Shown: positions 41,537 to 48,375 of the stretch, one piece after another | How positions within the stretch are numbered: the stretch's first letter is position 1 | Layout of the letters: every line of letters begins with the position of its first letter | IMG/VR virus record: IMGVR_UViG_3300010396_000054 | Coordinates: 1-49,882 of that record | Length of the DNA: 49,882 bases | Origin: a virus | Direction: 5' to 3' (one strand) | Position numbers and translations under genes: made by a program | Notes under the pieces: model-generated | The model's input: only the letters and a program-made list of their open reading frames with translations | Databases searched by the model: none | What the model was told of the DNA's origin: nothing

Positions 41537-42996
41537 TGAAATTCCGCCGCATCCCCCAAATTCAGGTAGACGCCGTAACACCAAGCGTCGAAAAGATCGT
41601 CGTCAACCATATCCTTTGAGCTTGGCCGGAAATTCAAGACCTGAGAGAGAAGGTGATTGCGCGTCACGCCCTTGTAGGTCTTAACCTTATCATACGCTTC
41701 AGCGCCCCATTTTACCCAGCCTCGGTTGACATAGCGGCTCGCGTTGATGCCGCGCTCCGTCTTGCCCAGTGCCGTAAGTTTAGATTCAATCGGGCGCGCC
41801 GGCAGGTTTTTGGATGCCGCCTGCTGCAAAAGGATAGAACCTGACGCCTTATCCTCGATCCAAGCACCCAGCGATCCCATCCGTGCGCCGCACGCCCCAG
41901 CAAGCCGCTCAAGTTCCGCAAAGACGCCGGGAAGCCAGTGCTCCAGAGATGCGCCCTCGATCTGGATCAGATCCCAGCCCACAATCACCATCGGCCAGCC
42001 GCCGACATACCGATCCGGGTTCCCTCGGGCGAATTCCAGCTTCGCAGTATCATCTACCGCCCAGTAGACGACGGCCGTACCATCGTTCGTCTTCCCGGTC
42101 TTAACCGCCGTGTCGATCGTCGCCATCACGGCATCGCAGCGACGCGGCACGGGAATGGCCATCCCCTCGACCAGCATGTCATCGGCGGTGAAGAATGATC
42201 CCTCAAGCGGTCTGGGGCGCTGCTCATAAAGCGCCGCCCAATCATACTCGCTTTGTTTCCGCGTTGCGGCCAAGACCTCCAGCGGATACTTTTCGGGCCA
42301 TAGCGCGCGCCCATCATCGCCGATGGCAGGAAAGATCAGCTTCTCCCACTTCTGGCCGCCCGCTACTTCAGCGTTAAGCAGACGCCCCGCAAGATCATCC
42401 TCGTGCCAGCGCGTCATGATCAGCACCACTGCGCCATTCTTTTCCAGGCGCGAATAGGCCGTAGAGGTGTACCAACTCCACACCCGTTCCCGGGTGCTCT
42501 CGCTCTCAGCCTCGACCCTGTCCTTTACGGGGTCGTCGATGATTAGGATATCGGCGCCTCGACCGGTGATCGCGGTTCCTACTCCCGCCGAGACGTACCC
42601 CCCGCCTTGAGAAGTGTGCCAGCGGTCCTTGGCCTGGCTGTCCTGCGCCAAGACAGTATCCGGGAAAAGGGCGCGGTATTCGTCAGAACTGACGAGGTTG
42701 CGGACCTCGCGGGAAAAATCCCACGACAACTCGGACCCATAGCTGGCGCTGATGATCTGGCTCGATGGCTCCTTGCCGAGAACGAGGGCTGGAAACCGCC
42801 TTGAGACGAGCTCGCTCTTTCCGTGTCTGGGTGGGGCGAAGATCATCAGCCTCAGCAGGTCCCGGCGGATCACCGCCTCGAGCGCTTCGGCTATCTTGTA
42901 ATGGAACTCTACGGCCGAGTAGCCGCGTTTCGTGTACTCAGTGAACGCGACGAGCGACGCTCTCGCCTTCGCCCGAGATTCCAGTTCCCGCCTCAC
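41533..42996 (-). CDS. terL: terminase large subunit
   Basis: I place the start at GTG 42996 (487 residues), where GAGGGAGA lies just upstream; longer in-frame sequence exists but it overlaps the small subunit strongly. Motifs: Walker A APPRHGKSELV near residue 55-62, ASYGSELSWDFS, Walker B ADILIIDDPVKD, and MTRWHEDDLAG. The C-terminal nuclease part has VMATIDTAVKTG and then VVGWDLIQIEG with acidic residues. This enzyme pumps and cuts DNA in packaging. It overlaps the small subunit by about 59 bases. Confidence 0.9.
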   Translation of the reverse strand: MRRELESRAKARASLVAFTEYTKRGYSAVEFHYKIAEALEAVIRRDLLRLMIFAPPRHGKSELVSRRFPALVLGKEPSSQIISASYGSELSWDFSREVRNLVSSDEYRALFPDTVLAQDSQAKDRWHTSQGGGYVSAGVGTAITGRGADILIIDDPVKDRVEAESESTRERVWSWYTSTAYSRLEKNGAVVLIMTRWHEDDLAGRLLNAEVAGGQKWEKLIFPAIGDDGRALWPEKYPLEVLAATRKQSEYDWAALYEQRPRPLEGSFFTADDMLVEGMAIPVPRRCDAVMATIDTAVKTGKTNDGTAVVYWAVDDTAKLEFARGNPDRYVGGWPMVIVGWDLIQIEGASLEHWLPGVFAELERLAGACGARMGSLGAWIEDKASGSILLQQAASKNLPARPIESKLTALGKTERGINASRYVNRGWVKWGAEAYDKVKTYKGVTRNHLLSQVLNFRPSSKDMVDDDLFDAWCYGVYLNLGDAAEFQ

Positions 42997-43303
42997 TCTC
43001 TCCCTCGCTGACAAAAGCAGCGAGTTCCTCGTCGGTGTAGCTGAGAATGTCGCGTCGGATGTTCGCATTGATCTCTTGCGCCGGCTTGCCCCAGCCGCGG
43101 TCCAGAATGCTGTTATTGGCAGCCACACGCGCTGCGTGAGGCGCCTTGGAATCCCCCGCAATCTTGATTAAGTTGGCGATCGCTTGCGCCGTATAGGCCC
43201 GAGCGAGGTCGCGGACATCGCCCAACTGTTTGGGGCGCCCTCCGGGGTTTCCCGACTGTCCTTTCTTGAAGCTCGTCGAGCGAATGCCGCCCTTACCTGC
43301 CAT
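42938..43303 (-). CDS. terminase small subunit (DUF5681-type)
   Basis: The 121-residue protein has GIRSTSFKKGQSGNPGGRPK, the DUF5681 opening common in small terminase-like proteins, then a helical body (LARAYTAQAIANLIKIAGDS, AARVAANNSILDRGWGKPAQ). It precedes the large subunit, the standard order. It would recognise the packaging site. The region just upstream has inverted repeats that may be that site or a promoter. Confidence 0.75.
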   Translation of the reverse strand: MAGKGGIRSTSFKKGQSGNPGGRPKQLGDVRDLARAYTAQAIANLIKIAGDSKAPHAARVAANNSILDRGWGKPAQEINANIRRDILSYTDEELAAFVSEGESEAGTGISGEGESVARRVH

Positions 43304-43315
43304 TGTCTGTTACAC

Positions 43316-43432
43316 CCTGTTCTCAGGCGATGCCACCTCGCTGAATGCGAGGTATTTACCAGAACGCACACCCATTTCGGGAACCACTCTGAAACGTAGT
43401 GTGTTTGCTGCGGGTTTACCCTGTCACCAGGG
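43316..43432. promoter_or_regulatory. inverted repeats upstream of terminase genes (promoter or packaging site candidate)
   Basis: In the gap between the divergent terminase and 43451 genes lie three inverted repeats: CCTG-TTCT-CAGG (43316-43327), ACCTCGC-TGAAT-GCGAGGT (43335-43353, seven-base stem), and CCCTG-TCAC-CAGGG (43419-43432). The outer two share ACCCTGT...CAGG, so they may bind the same protein. No clear sigma70 boxes are seen. It could be a regulator site for the packaging operon or the pac/cos zone. Confidence 0.4.
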
Positions 43433-43450
43433 GTTTGGGAGGATCGAGCG

Positions 43451-43591
43451 ATGGTCGCCTATCACGTCAGCACGCCGGTTGATCTCGCCTGGGCGGCGTG
43501 GAAGCTCGTGGGGATCGTGGGCGCCGCGTATGCGCTGGGGTGTGTGACGGGATTTGTCGGAACCGTGCTGTGGGCGGTGCTGTCAGGCTAG
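43451..43591 (+). CDS. small membrane protein (46 aa), opposite strand
   Basis: The frame starts with ATG eight bases after GGGAGG and gives MVAYHVSTPVDLAWAAWKLV followed by a hydrophobic segment (GIVGAAYALGCVTGFVGTVL). Its end overlaps the convergent cysteine-rich gene by nine bases. It is a single- or double-pass membrane peptide, possibly a holin-like or exclusion protein. Only membrane character is supported. Confidence 0.5.
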   Translation: MVAYHVSTPVDLAWAAWKLVGIVGAAYALGCVTGFVGTVLWAVLSG

Positions 43592-43759
43592 CTCGTCTTC
43601 CACCACAATTCCCGTGTAGCAGCAGGAATCGAGATGGTTACCGCCATGCCGCTCCCCGCAGGCTTTGCAGCGGCGCGTGGCGAGATTGTCGGCGCGCTCG
43701 GATTGAAGCTCTAGAACTCGGGCGCGGATGGCGTCGAAATCGTCGGCGGCGTGAATCAT
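43583..43759 (-). CDS. small zinc-finger-like protein (58 aa)
   Basis: The ATG at 43759 overlaps the upstream gene's TGA as ATGA. The text MIHAADDFDAIRARVLELQS is helical, then RRCKACGERHGGNHLDSCCY has a CxxC and a CC pair with histidines, as in a zinc knuckle. It ends with TGIVVEDELA. The knuckle is seen; the function is unknown. Confidence 0.5.
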   Translation of the reverse strand: MIHAADDFDAIRARVLELQSERADNLATRRCKACGERHGGNHLDSCCYTGIVVEDELA

Positions 43760-43956
43760 TTGCCCCGCAACACGAACCCGAACGGAACCGTCTCGGGCAT
43801 TCGATAGAGAGGCACACCAGAAGCGTCTAACAATCCCGTCTTGACCGGAGACTTATCCATCTCCTGGCAGACATCGGCCGTTACCGATGGCCCGCACCCC
43901 AACCCATCGTCATGGACGAAAGCGCCCTGCGGAATAGCGACATACCGCGACATCAC
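43756..43956 (-). CDS. unknown small protein (66 aa)
   Basis: A GTG at 43956 overlaps the upstream stop as GTGA. The product (MSRYVAIPQGAFVHDDGLGC, then CQEMDKSPVKTGLLDASGVP and YRMPETVPFGFVLRGK) is a small beta-type protein with two cysteines. No family is recognised. It lies in the small-gene string just downstream of the divergent control region. Confidence 0.4.
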   Translation of the reverse strand: MMSRYVAIPQGAFVHDDGLGCGPSVTADVCQEMDKSPVKTGLLDASGVPLYRMPETVPFGFVLRGK

Positions 43957-44099
43957 GGGTTTCTCATGGGCGGCGCTACCCTCTCCACCTCGACCACCAC
44001 CGGAATCCCCTTGTGCAGCTTATAGCGGCGCGTCTCGACGTATTTGCCGCCGAGGAATGATTCAACGGGAAGCGGGATCGCGGGTTTCGGATCGGTCAT
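43953..44099 (-). CDS. unknown small protein (48 aa), first gene of minus-strand string
   Basis: The frame begins at ATG 44099 and gives MTDPKPAIPLPVESFLGGKY followed by ETRRYKLHKGIPVVVEVERV. It is the first gene after the divergent control region, so its leader starts in the repeated DNA there. It ends by a GTGA overlap with the next gene. Function unknown. Confidence 0.45.
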   Translation of the reverse strand: MTDPKPAIPLPVESFLGGKYVETRRYKLHKGIPVVVEVERVAPPMRNP

Positions 44100-44112
44100 C
44101 TCAGCCTCGGGA

Positions 44113-44172
44113 AATGCGTAAATCTTTCTCTTTTCGCTGGACTTTTGGGGTAAGAATTACGCATTATACCCC
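44113..44172. promoter_or_regulatory. divergent operator with two nested inverted repeats
   Basis: Between genes reading away from each other lies AATGCGTAA (44113-44121) with its reverse complement TTACGCATT (44157-44165), and the shorter pair GGGGTA (44147-44152) / TACCCC (44167-44172). Perfect nine-base and six-base arms suggest repressor sites. A possible -10 box TATACC (44165-44170) with a weak TTTTGG 16 bases upstream falls in the same zone on the plus strand. The HTH gene 250 bases away is a natural candidate binder. Confidence 0.5.
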
Positions 44173-44194
44173 TTCGCGGCGATGGAGGGAAAAG

Positions 44195-44416
44195 ATGTTC
44201 ACCCGCCAGGAAACCCGCCAGGGCCGAACCTTCACCTTCGAGACCAACGGCTACCGCTTCCACGTCCTGCACTCAATCTCAGGGCGCTGGACGGTCTATC
44301 AAATGGAACTGGAGCCCCACGGCAAGACGTTTCTGGACGCCAACGCGCTGATAGCGCACTATCCTGTCGCCTATCGCACGTTGAGGGACATCGCCCGTGA
44401 GGAGATGGCCCTATGA
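44195..44416 (+). CDS. unknown small protein (73 aa) upstream of HTH gene
   Basis: The ATG at 44195 follows GGAGG by about six bases, a good site. The product (MFTRQETRQGRTFTFETNGY, then FHVLHSISGRWTVYQMELEP and ALIAHYPVAYRTLRDIAREE) is mixed beta then alpha. It could be an accessory regulator. It is the first plus-strand gene after the operator and lies ten bases before the HTH gene. Confidence 0.55.
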   Translation: MFTRQETRQGRTFTFETNGYRFHVLHSISGRWTVYQMELEPHGKTFLDANALIAHYPVAYRTLRDIAREEMAL

Positions 44417-44425
44417 GGGGGTTGC

Positions 44426-44608
44426 TTGACCGGCCGGGACTTCAAAGCGTGGCGCAAGCGCTTGGGACTGACCCAGCAAGAAGCGGCAGATGCCTTGGGC
44501 GTGTGCCGCAAGACGATCGTGAATTACGAGAAGAGCAAGAAGCCGCTCAAAGCCCATATCCCGCTGGCGTGCGATGCGATTATCCAGAGGCTGATGCGTG
44601 AGCAATAA
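44426..44608 (+). CDS. Cro/CI-type (XRE) HTH transcription regulator (60 aa)
   Basis: The TTG start follows GAGGGGG. The 60-residue protein has MTGRDFKAWRKRLGLTQQEA, then ADALGVCRKTIVNYEKSKKP, the two-helix HTH of the XRE family. It is about the size of Cro. It probably binds the divergent operator just upstream. A role in a lysogeny or early/late switch is inferred; a repressor of CI length was not seen here. Confidence 0.8.
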   Translation: MTGRDFKAWRKRLGLTQQEAADALGVCRKTIVNYEKSKKPLKAHIPLACDAIIQRLMREQ

Positions 44609-44638
44609 GGGCGATTTTCGGGAACGCGTCGCACTCAG

Positions 44639-44655
44639 CGGCCGAAAATCGGCCG
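44639..44655. terminator. probable bidirectional terminator stem
   Basis: CGGCCGA-AAA-TCGGCCG is a perfect seven-base stem with a three-base loop in the gap between convergent genes (HTH on plus, NusG-like on minus). A second, weaker stem CCTT-CCCGCG-AAGG follows. There is no long T-run, so efficiency is uncertain, but the location fits a terminator for both sides. Confidence 0.5.
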
Positions 44656-44678
44656 AGGGCCTTCCCGCGAAGGGTGGT

Positions 44679-45281
44679 TCACGCAGCCGCTTCGGCCAAC
44701 GCGACCTGTTCCACCTTCACTTCTACAGGAACCTCGCGGCCGAAGCAATAGCCTTTCAACTCAAGCCTCGCCCCCATCACCTTCACCACGGGCATAAACG
44801 CACCCGCATGAGCCCCGTAAAGAATTTGCACGATATCTTTCTCTTGGAACCGCCTCTGTTCCGGGGGTTGGTATTTGTCCACCAGCCCGTCCGGATCGGC
44901 CTTCTCGATCCATCCCTCGACAAAGCCCGGAGGCACTACGATAGGCTCGCCCAGCGCCGAGACGATGCCCCTGACGGCAGGGGCCATCGCGCGGGCCTCA
45001 AGCTGGTAGGGCGCTGTACGGAACAATCGCTCAGCCGTGGGGATGATAGGTTCGCCGATAAACACATAGCCGGGCCAGATCGGCTCGACCAGCACTTGAG
45101 ACGCTTTCGGAGGCGGCATTTCCCGAAGCGGCAGGAACGCCGCAATCCCCAGCCGCAGATACTGCCGGTGGGCGATGCGCTCGGCTCTCGGGACGGTAAT
45201 CGCGACATACCACTGAGAGGGCAATGCCGGCGAAGGCAGCGGCGGCTCAATGACCATGTGCTTGCTGAGGCTCCCGTCCAT
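44679..45281 (-). CDS. NusG-like transcription antitermination protein (NGN + KOW)
   Basis: The 200-residue protein has an NGN domain at about 23-125 (QWYVAITVPRAERIAHRQYL, VLVEPIWPGYVFIGEP) and a KOW domain at about 145-195 (FQEKDIVQILYGAHAGAFMP, VVKVMGARLELKGYCFGREV). This is the NusG/RfaH layout. Encoded by a phage and placed just upstream of the structural string in the direction of transcription, it is a likely specialised antiterminator for late genes. Bulk NusG of the host is usually 170-180 residues. Paralog status is inferred. Confidence 0.75.
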   Translation of the reverse strand: MDGSLSKHMVIEPPLPSPALPSQWYVAITVPRAERIAHRQYLRLGIAAFLPLREMPPPKASQVLVEPIWPGYVFIGEPIIPTAERLFRTAPYQLEARAMAPAVRGIVSALGEPIVVPPGFVEGWIEKADPDGLVDKYQPPEQRRFQEKDIVQILYGAHAGAFMPVVKVMGARLELKGYCFGREVPVEVKVEQVALAEAAA

Positions 45282-45283
45282 AT

Positions 45284-45478
45284 TTAATCACCGCGTCTTT
45301 GCTCTTCGATCGCCTCGCGCACAACGTCGTTGTACCACTCCGCGACGATGGCGCAGAGAAGGGCTACCGCGACAGCAGCAAGGCTCCCGTATCCACCCCA
45401 TACGTCCCGAAACTCGTGAAGCAAGAGACCCAGAACGCCGAACCTGATGAACTGGCGATCTAATCCTTCAGTCGTCAT
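45284..45478 (-). CDS. small membrane protein (64 aa)
   Basis: The product reads MTTEGLDRQFIRFGVLGLLL, then GGYGSLAAVAVALLCAIVAE and a charged end with REAIEEQRRGD. One or two hydrophobic helices are present. It lies two bases before the NusG-like start. Membrane location is clear; a holin-type role is possible but not shown. Confidence 0.5.
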   Translation of the reverse strand: MTTEGLDRQFIRFGVLGLLLHEFRDVWGGYGSLAAVAVALLCAIVAEWYNDVVREAIEEQRRGD

Positions 45479-45505
45479 TTCCGCCTCCCGTCCAGGTGTC
45501 GAGAA

Positions 45506-46681
45506 TCATGGCGCATCGCCCTGTCGGGCGACCGCGTGCTCGTGAACGGAGCCGCCAAGAGGCGTCTCCGCCGTTCCGGCTTCGCCCGCTTGCGCAAGGT
45601 CCGACCATGGCGGCTGGTGCTGCATCAAGTCACGGAGATTTTCGGCCGTGTTGTTTTCGTAGCGCCATTCCACGTTCAGCCAGCCGTGGCCCTTCTCGCA
45701 CTCCTTGAAGACGATGGTGCAGTGCTTCATGCCCTCCGGAAGCCGTTCCATCGCCTCTCGCAGCAAGCGGGCGAAGGCGGGGATGGCGGTGCGAGTAGGG
45801 GCTGCAAACGAATGGTGAGTAACTGTCGTGCGCCCCTGACGATCTATCCACTCGACATCGCCATCAGGCGAGCGGCGGCACAGGGTTACATTTTCTCCGT
45901 CTTCCCCTGCGCGGCGAGTTCGCAACCATACGCCTTCCGGCGCCATCTCGATTGGCCGCCACCCGTCCTCCTGCTTCTGGGCGGCGGCGAGGGCGGCGTC
46001 ATATTTCTCAGGCGGCAGGAGATCGCGAAGTACGCCTCGCGCCTGATCCCTCTCCGCGTCGGCTTTATCGGCCGCAATCACCCTGTGCGAGGCGACAAGA
46101 AATCCAATAGGATCGGCACCACACCCGATGGCGCCCTTCGTGATCTCTTGCAGATAATCGCACACGCGACGCTCATCCGGGTTATAGGGTAGCGGCGCGT
46201 CACCGATCGGGGTGAAGGCCGCGTTCAAGTGACTTTCACGCTGCCGAGTGCGCTCTTTGATGGACGGCTCCCTCTCCGCGCCGGCAACGCGGCGATCCAA
46301 GTCCTTGATGCGCTCGCTTTCGGCCAGGGCGGCATTCATGGCACGGCGCTCCTCATCGCGGCACACTTCGATGAACTGTGCCAGCCTCTCATTCTCCGCC
46401 ATCTGCGCCGCGAGGGCTTGGGCGAGGGCGGGGACGAGAGAGCGGGCGGCGGCGATGAACTCCATGTCCATGCTGTGTTGATGAAACTCATCGCTTTTGT
46501 CGTCTGCGAGCGCCACTATGCACTCAACGTTATCGCGGAACCCTGTCACCGCGCGGACAGAGATAGTATGCGGGTCCGTCGAGACACCGCACTCCTCCCA
46601 GGGGCCCGGCGTCGCCTTCTCTGCCAGTTCCTTCGCCTGCGCGATCAGCGCCTTGAGGTCGGGGGTGTCAGGGGAGCTCAT
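45506..46681 (-). CDS. Ead/Ea22-like phage accessory protein (391 aa)
   Basis: The ATG at 46681 overlaps the upstream stop as ATGA, so it is preferred over the long in-frame extension, which is low-complexity. The opening SSPDTPDLKALIAQAKELAEK, then ATPGPWEECG, is a common start of phage accessory proteins found near replication genes. The middle has LVPALAQALAAQMAENERLA helices, and the end NPDERRVCDYLQEITKGAI plus PIEMAPEGVWLRTRRAGEDG recalls small phage domains. Role unknown. Confidence 0.55.
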   Translation of the reverse strand: MSSPDTPDLKALIAQAKELAEKATPGPWEECGVSTDPHTISVRAVTGFRDNVECIVALADDKSDEFHQHSMDMEFIAAARSLVPALAQALAAQMAENERLAQFIEVCRDEERRAMNAALAESERIKDLDRRVAGAEREPSIKERTRQRESHLNAAFTPIGDAPLPYNPDERRVCDYLQEITKGAIGCGADPIGFLVASHRVIAADKADAERDQARGVLRDLLPPEKYDAALAAAQKQEDGWRPIEMAPEGVWLRTRRAGEDGENVTLCRRSPDGDVEWIDRQGRTTVTHHSFAAPTRTAIPAFARLLREAMERLPEGMKHCTIVFKECEKGHGWLNVEWRYENNTAENLRDLMQHQPPWSDLAQAGEAGTAETPLGGSVHEHAVARQGDAP

Positions 46682-46974
46682 TGGCCGTCCTTCTGGATCG
46701 GGGATGGCCCCGGAAATACGACGCCATAAATGGGGTCGCCGAGAACGAGAAACGAAAGTCTCGCCTGCCGTTCGCCAATCTCTCGCTGCAACCGGGCGAT
46801 CTCTTGAGCTGGCGTCTCGTCCTCCTGCTCGGCGGCGAGCGCGGCGAGGGCGTTCTTGATCTGCCGACTTTCGGCAAAGTCCCGGTCGGCTGCCAAGTCT
46901 CGCAATATGCCAGCGTCGGCGGCGGCAATTATGTCCTCCAGCGCCTCGCGCATGGTTGGGGTGGGGTTGGTCAT
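46678..46974 (-). CDS. unknown helical protein (98 aa)
   Basis: The ATG at 46974 overlaps the upstream TGA as ATGA. The text MTNPTPTMREALEDIIAAAD, RDFAESRQIKNALAALAAEQ and AQEIARLQREIGERQARLSF is helical with a coiled pattern. It is part of a string of small genes of the early-region type. No family was recognised. Confidence 0.5.
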   Translation of the reverse strand: MTNPTPTMREALEDIIAAADAGILRDLAADRDFAESRQIKNALAALAAEQEDETPAQEIARLQREIGERQARLSFLVLGDPIYGVVFPGPSPIQKDGQ

Positions 46975-47294
46975 TTCCGCCCCCTCGCCGTCTTCCGCTT
47001 GCGCGCCGGGGATTTCTTGCGCTTCGGGTTGGCGGGGGGTTTGCGCTTCGGACGCGGCGCGCGACGTTCGACCGTGGCGGCTTCGGTAACTTCGGGCCGC
47101 TCCGCACGCGCTTCCTCCGTCTTCGCAGCCTGTGGGGCCGTTTCGGCGACCGCTACGGCAAATTCGGACGGCTCCGACCACTCGCCCAGCAACTCGGTAA
47201 GGCGTCTCCGATATTCCCGCCACACCACTACCACCACGATGATCACCGCGCCCACCACCAGCGCCGGCCAGCTCCACAACGGAATGCTCAGCAT
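46971..47294 (-). CDS. membrane-anchored protein with basic tail (107 aa)
   Basis: An N-terminal hydrophobic helix (MLSIPLWSWPALVVGAVIIV) with YRRRLTELLGEW after it anchors the protein. The C-terminal 45 residues are Arg/Lys/Pro-rich (VERRAPRPKRKPPANPKRKK), which could bind nucleic acid or acidic lipid. The ATG overlaps the upstream TGA by one base. A membrane-linked replication accessory is one idea. Confidence 0.5.
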   Translation of the reverse strand: MLSIPLWSWPALVVGAVIIVVVVVWREYRRRLTELLGEWSEPSEFAVAVAETAPQAAKTEEARAERPEVTEAATVERRAPRPKRKPPANPKRKKSPARKRKTARGRK

Positions 47295-47494
47295 CAGACC
47301 GTCTCCTTTCCAGCCGCTTCACGCGACAAACGTGAAACAATGGTCAACACCTCTGCCGCTCTTGCCTTGCGGAGAATCGCGGCGCGCCGCGGGCGGTAGA
47401 CCTCGCGCATGTAGCGGGCGTGGCATTTGCGCCCCCAACGATTGCCCGCGATGCGCGGCTCGGCCTTGCAGCGGGTGCAGAGGGGGCCGGTCAT
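47294..47494 (-). CDS. small zinc-finger-like basic protein (66 aa)
   Basis: The ATG at 47494 overlaps the upstream TGA as ATGA. The product starts MTGPLCTRCKAEPRIAGNRW and continues GRKCHARYMREVYRPRRAAI. A CxxC and a CH pair suggest metal binding, and the basic helix suggests nucleic acid contact. It is placed directly after the replication protein. Confidence 0.55.
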   Translation of the reverse strand: MTGPLCTRCKAEPRIAGNRWGRKCHARYMREVYRPRRAAILRKARAAEVLTIVSRLSREAAGKETV

Positions 47495-48372
47495 GCCGCG
47501 GCTCCCTTGCGCCATGGTTTCAGCGCCTCGATCTGGTCGGCTGAAAATTCCGCGAGCAGGTGCTTGGCGGGGTAACTGTCTTCCCACGGCGCCGGGCCGA
47601 AGTTCGGGAACCACTTGCCCCGTTTCAGCGCTTCGGCAATGCGGGCGCGATGCCCTGCGTCAGGATCGACCGCGGCAACAGCTACGCGCGCAGGCTCGTC
47701 TTCCCACCGCCGAGCATTCAGCCATGTTGCTGGGTGCGCGATCTTCTCCGGCTCCCGATGCGCAACCTCGTCGGCATAGCGGCGAGCGCCAGCCGTCAGC
47801 GTCTCAAGCGGCACCAGTTTGAGCGCCGCAACGAACGCCCGTTCGGCTGGCTGTCGAGCGACGTGTCTCGGGTAGACCGCGTACCATGCTTCAAACTTCG
47901 CGAGCGTTTCGCTGTCGAGCACGCCTCCCCGCTTGCGGGGGGCTTTTGGGGGTATATCTTTCTCTTCTACTCTCTTCTCCTCTGTCGTTTCGGCGTTACC
48001 GGCCGTTTCCGAAACCGTTTCATTTTGTTTCACCCGTTCCCTGTAACGCCTCACGCGTTCCGTGCTCGTACCTCCTTGTCCTGACTGCCTCTTTTCCCAG
48101 GCTGAAACGGTGCCGTCCGTTTCAATCATGCCGCGCTCTCGCATGGCTTGGAGAATGGTCAGTACATCTTCCGTATTGAAGTCGAAGGCTATCGCGATCT
48201 CTTCCGCATCGGCGTTTCGTGCGTTTCCTCGCGTTTCAGCGTTTCGTGATGCGTAATCGAGAACCGCCCACCAGACGGCGACGATCTCACCGCGCGGCCT
48301 ACCGGCCCGCTTCGCCACGACCGCAAGCTTCGGATCGAACGGCGCGCCGTGATAGGACTTGAACCAATCCAT
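47491..48372 (-). CDS. replisome organiser/helicase loader-like replication protein
   Basis: Residues 1-90 resemble a winged-helix DNA-binding domain (MDWFKSYHGAPFDPKLAVVA, IAFDFNTEDVLTILQAMRER). A charged linker with RYRERVKQNE follows. The C-terminal part FEAWYAVYPRHVARQPAERA and EKIAHPATWLNARRWEDE is a motif common in phage replication proteins near DnaB. It would bind the origin and load the helicase coded next to it. Good in context, moderate in detail. Confidence 0.65.
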   Translation of the reverse strand: MDWFKSYHGAPFDPKLAVVAKRAGRPRGEIVAVWWAVLDYASRNAETRGNARNADAEEIAIAFDFNTEDVLTILQAMRERGMIETDGTVSAWEKRQSGQGGTSTERVRRYRERVKQNETVSETAGNAETTEEKRVEEKDIPPKAPRKRGGVLDSETLAKFEAWYAVYPRHVARQPAERAFVAALKLVPLETLTAGARRYADEVAHREPEKIAHPATWLNARRWEDEPARVAVAAVDPDAGHRARIAEALKRGKWFPNFGPAPWEDSYPAKHLLAEFSADQIEALKPWRKGAAA

Positions 48373-48375
48373 GTG

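Noticed and set aside
45506-47107. A 533-residue frame ahead of the Ead-like protein
   Set aside because: The ATGA overlap at 46681 and a sudden change to protein-like text show the true start; the longer part is a shadow of two other genes.
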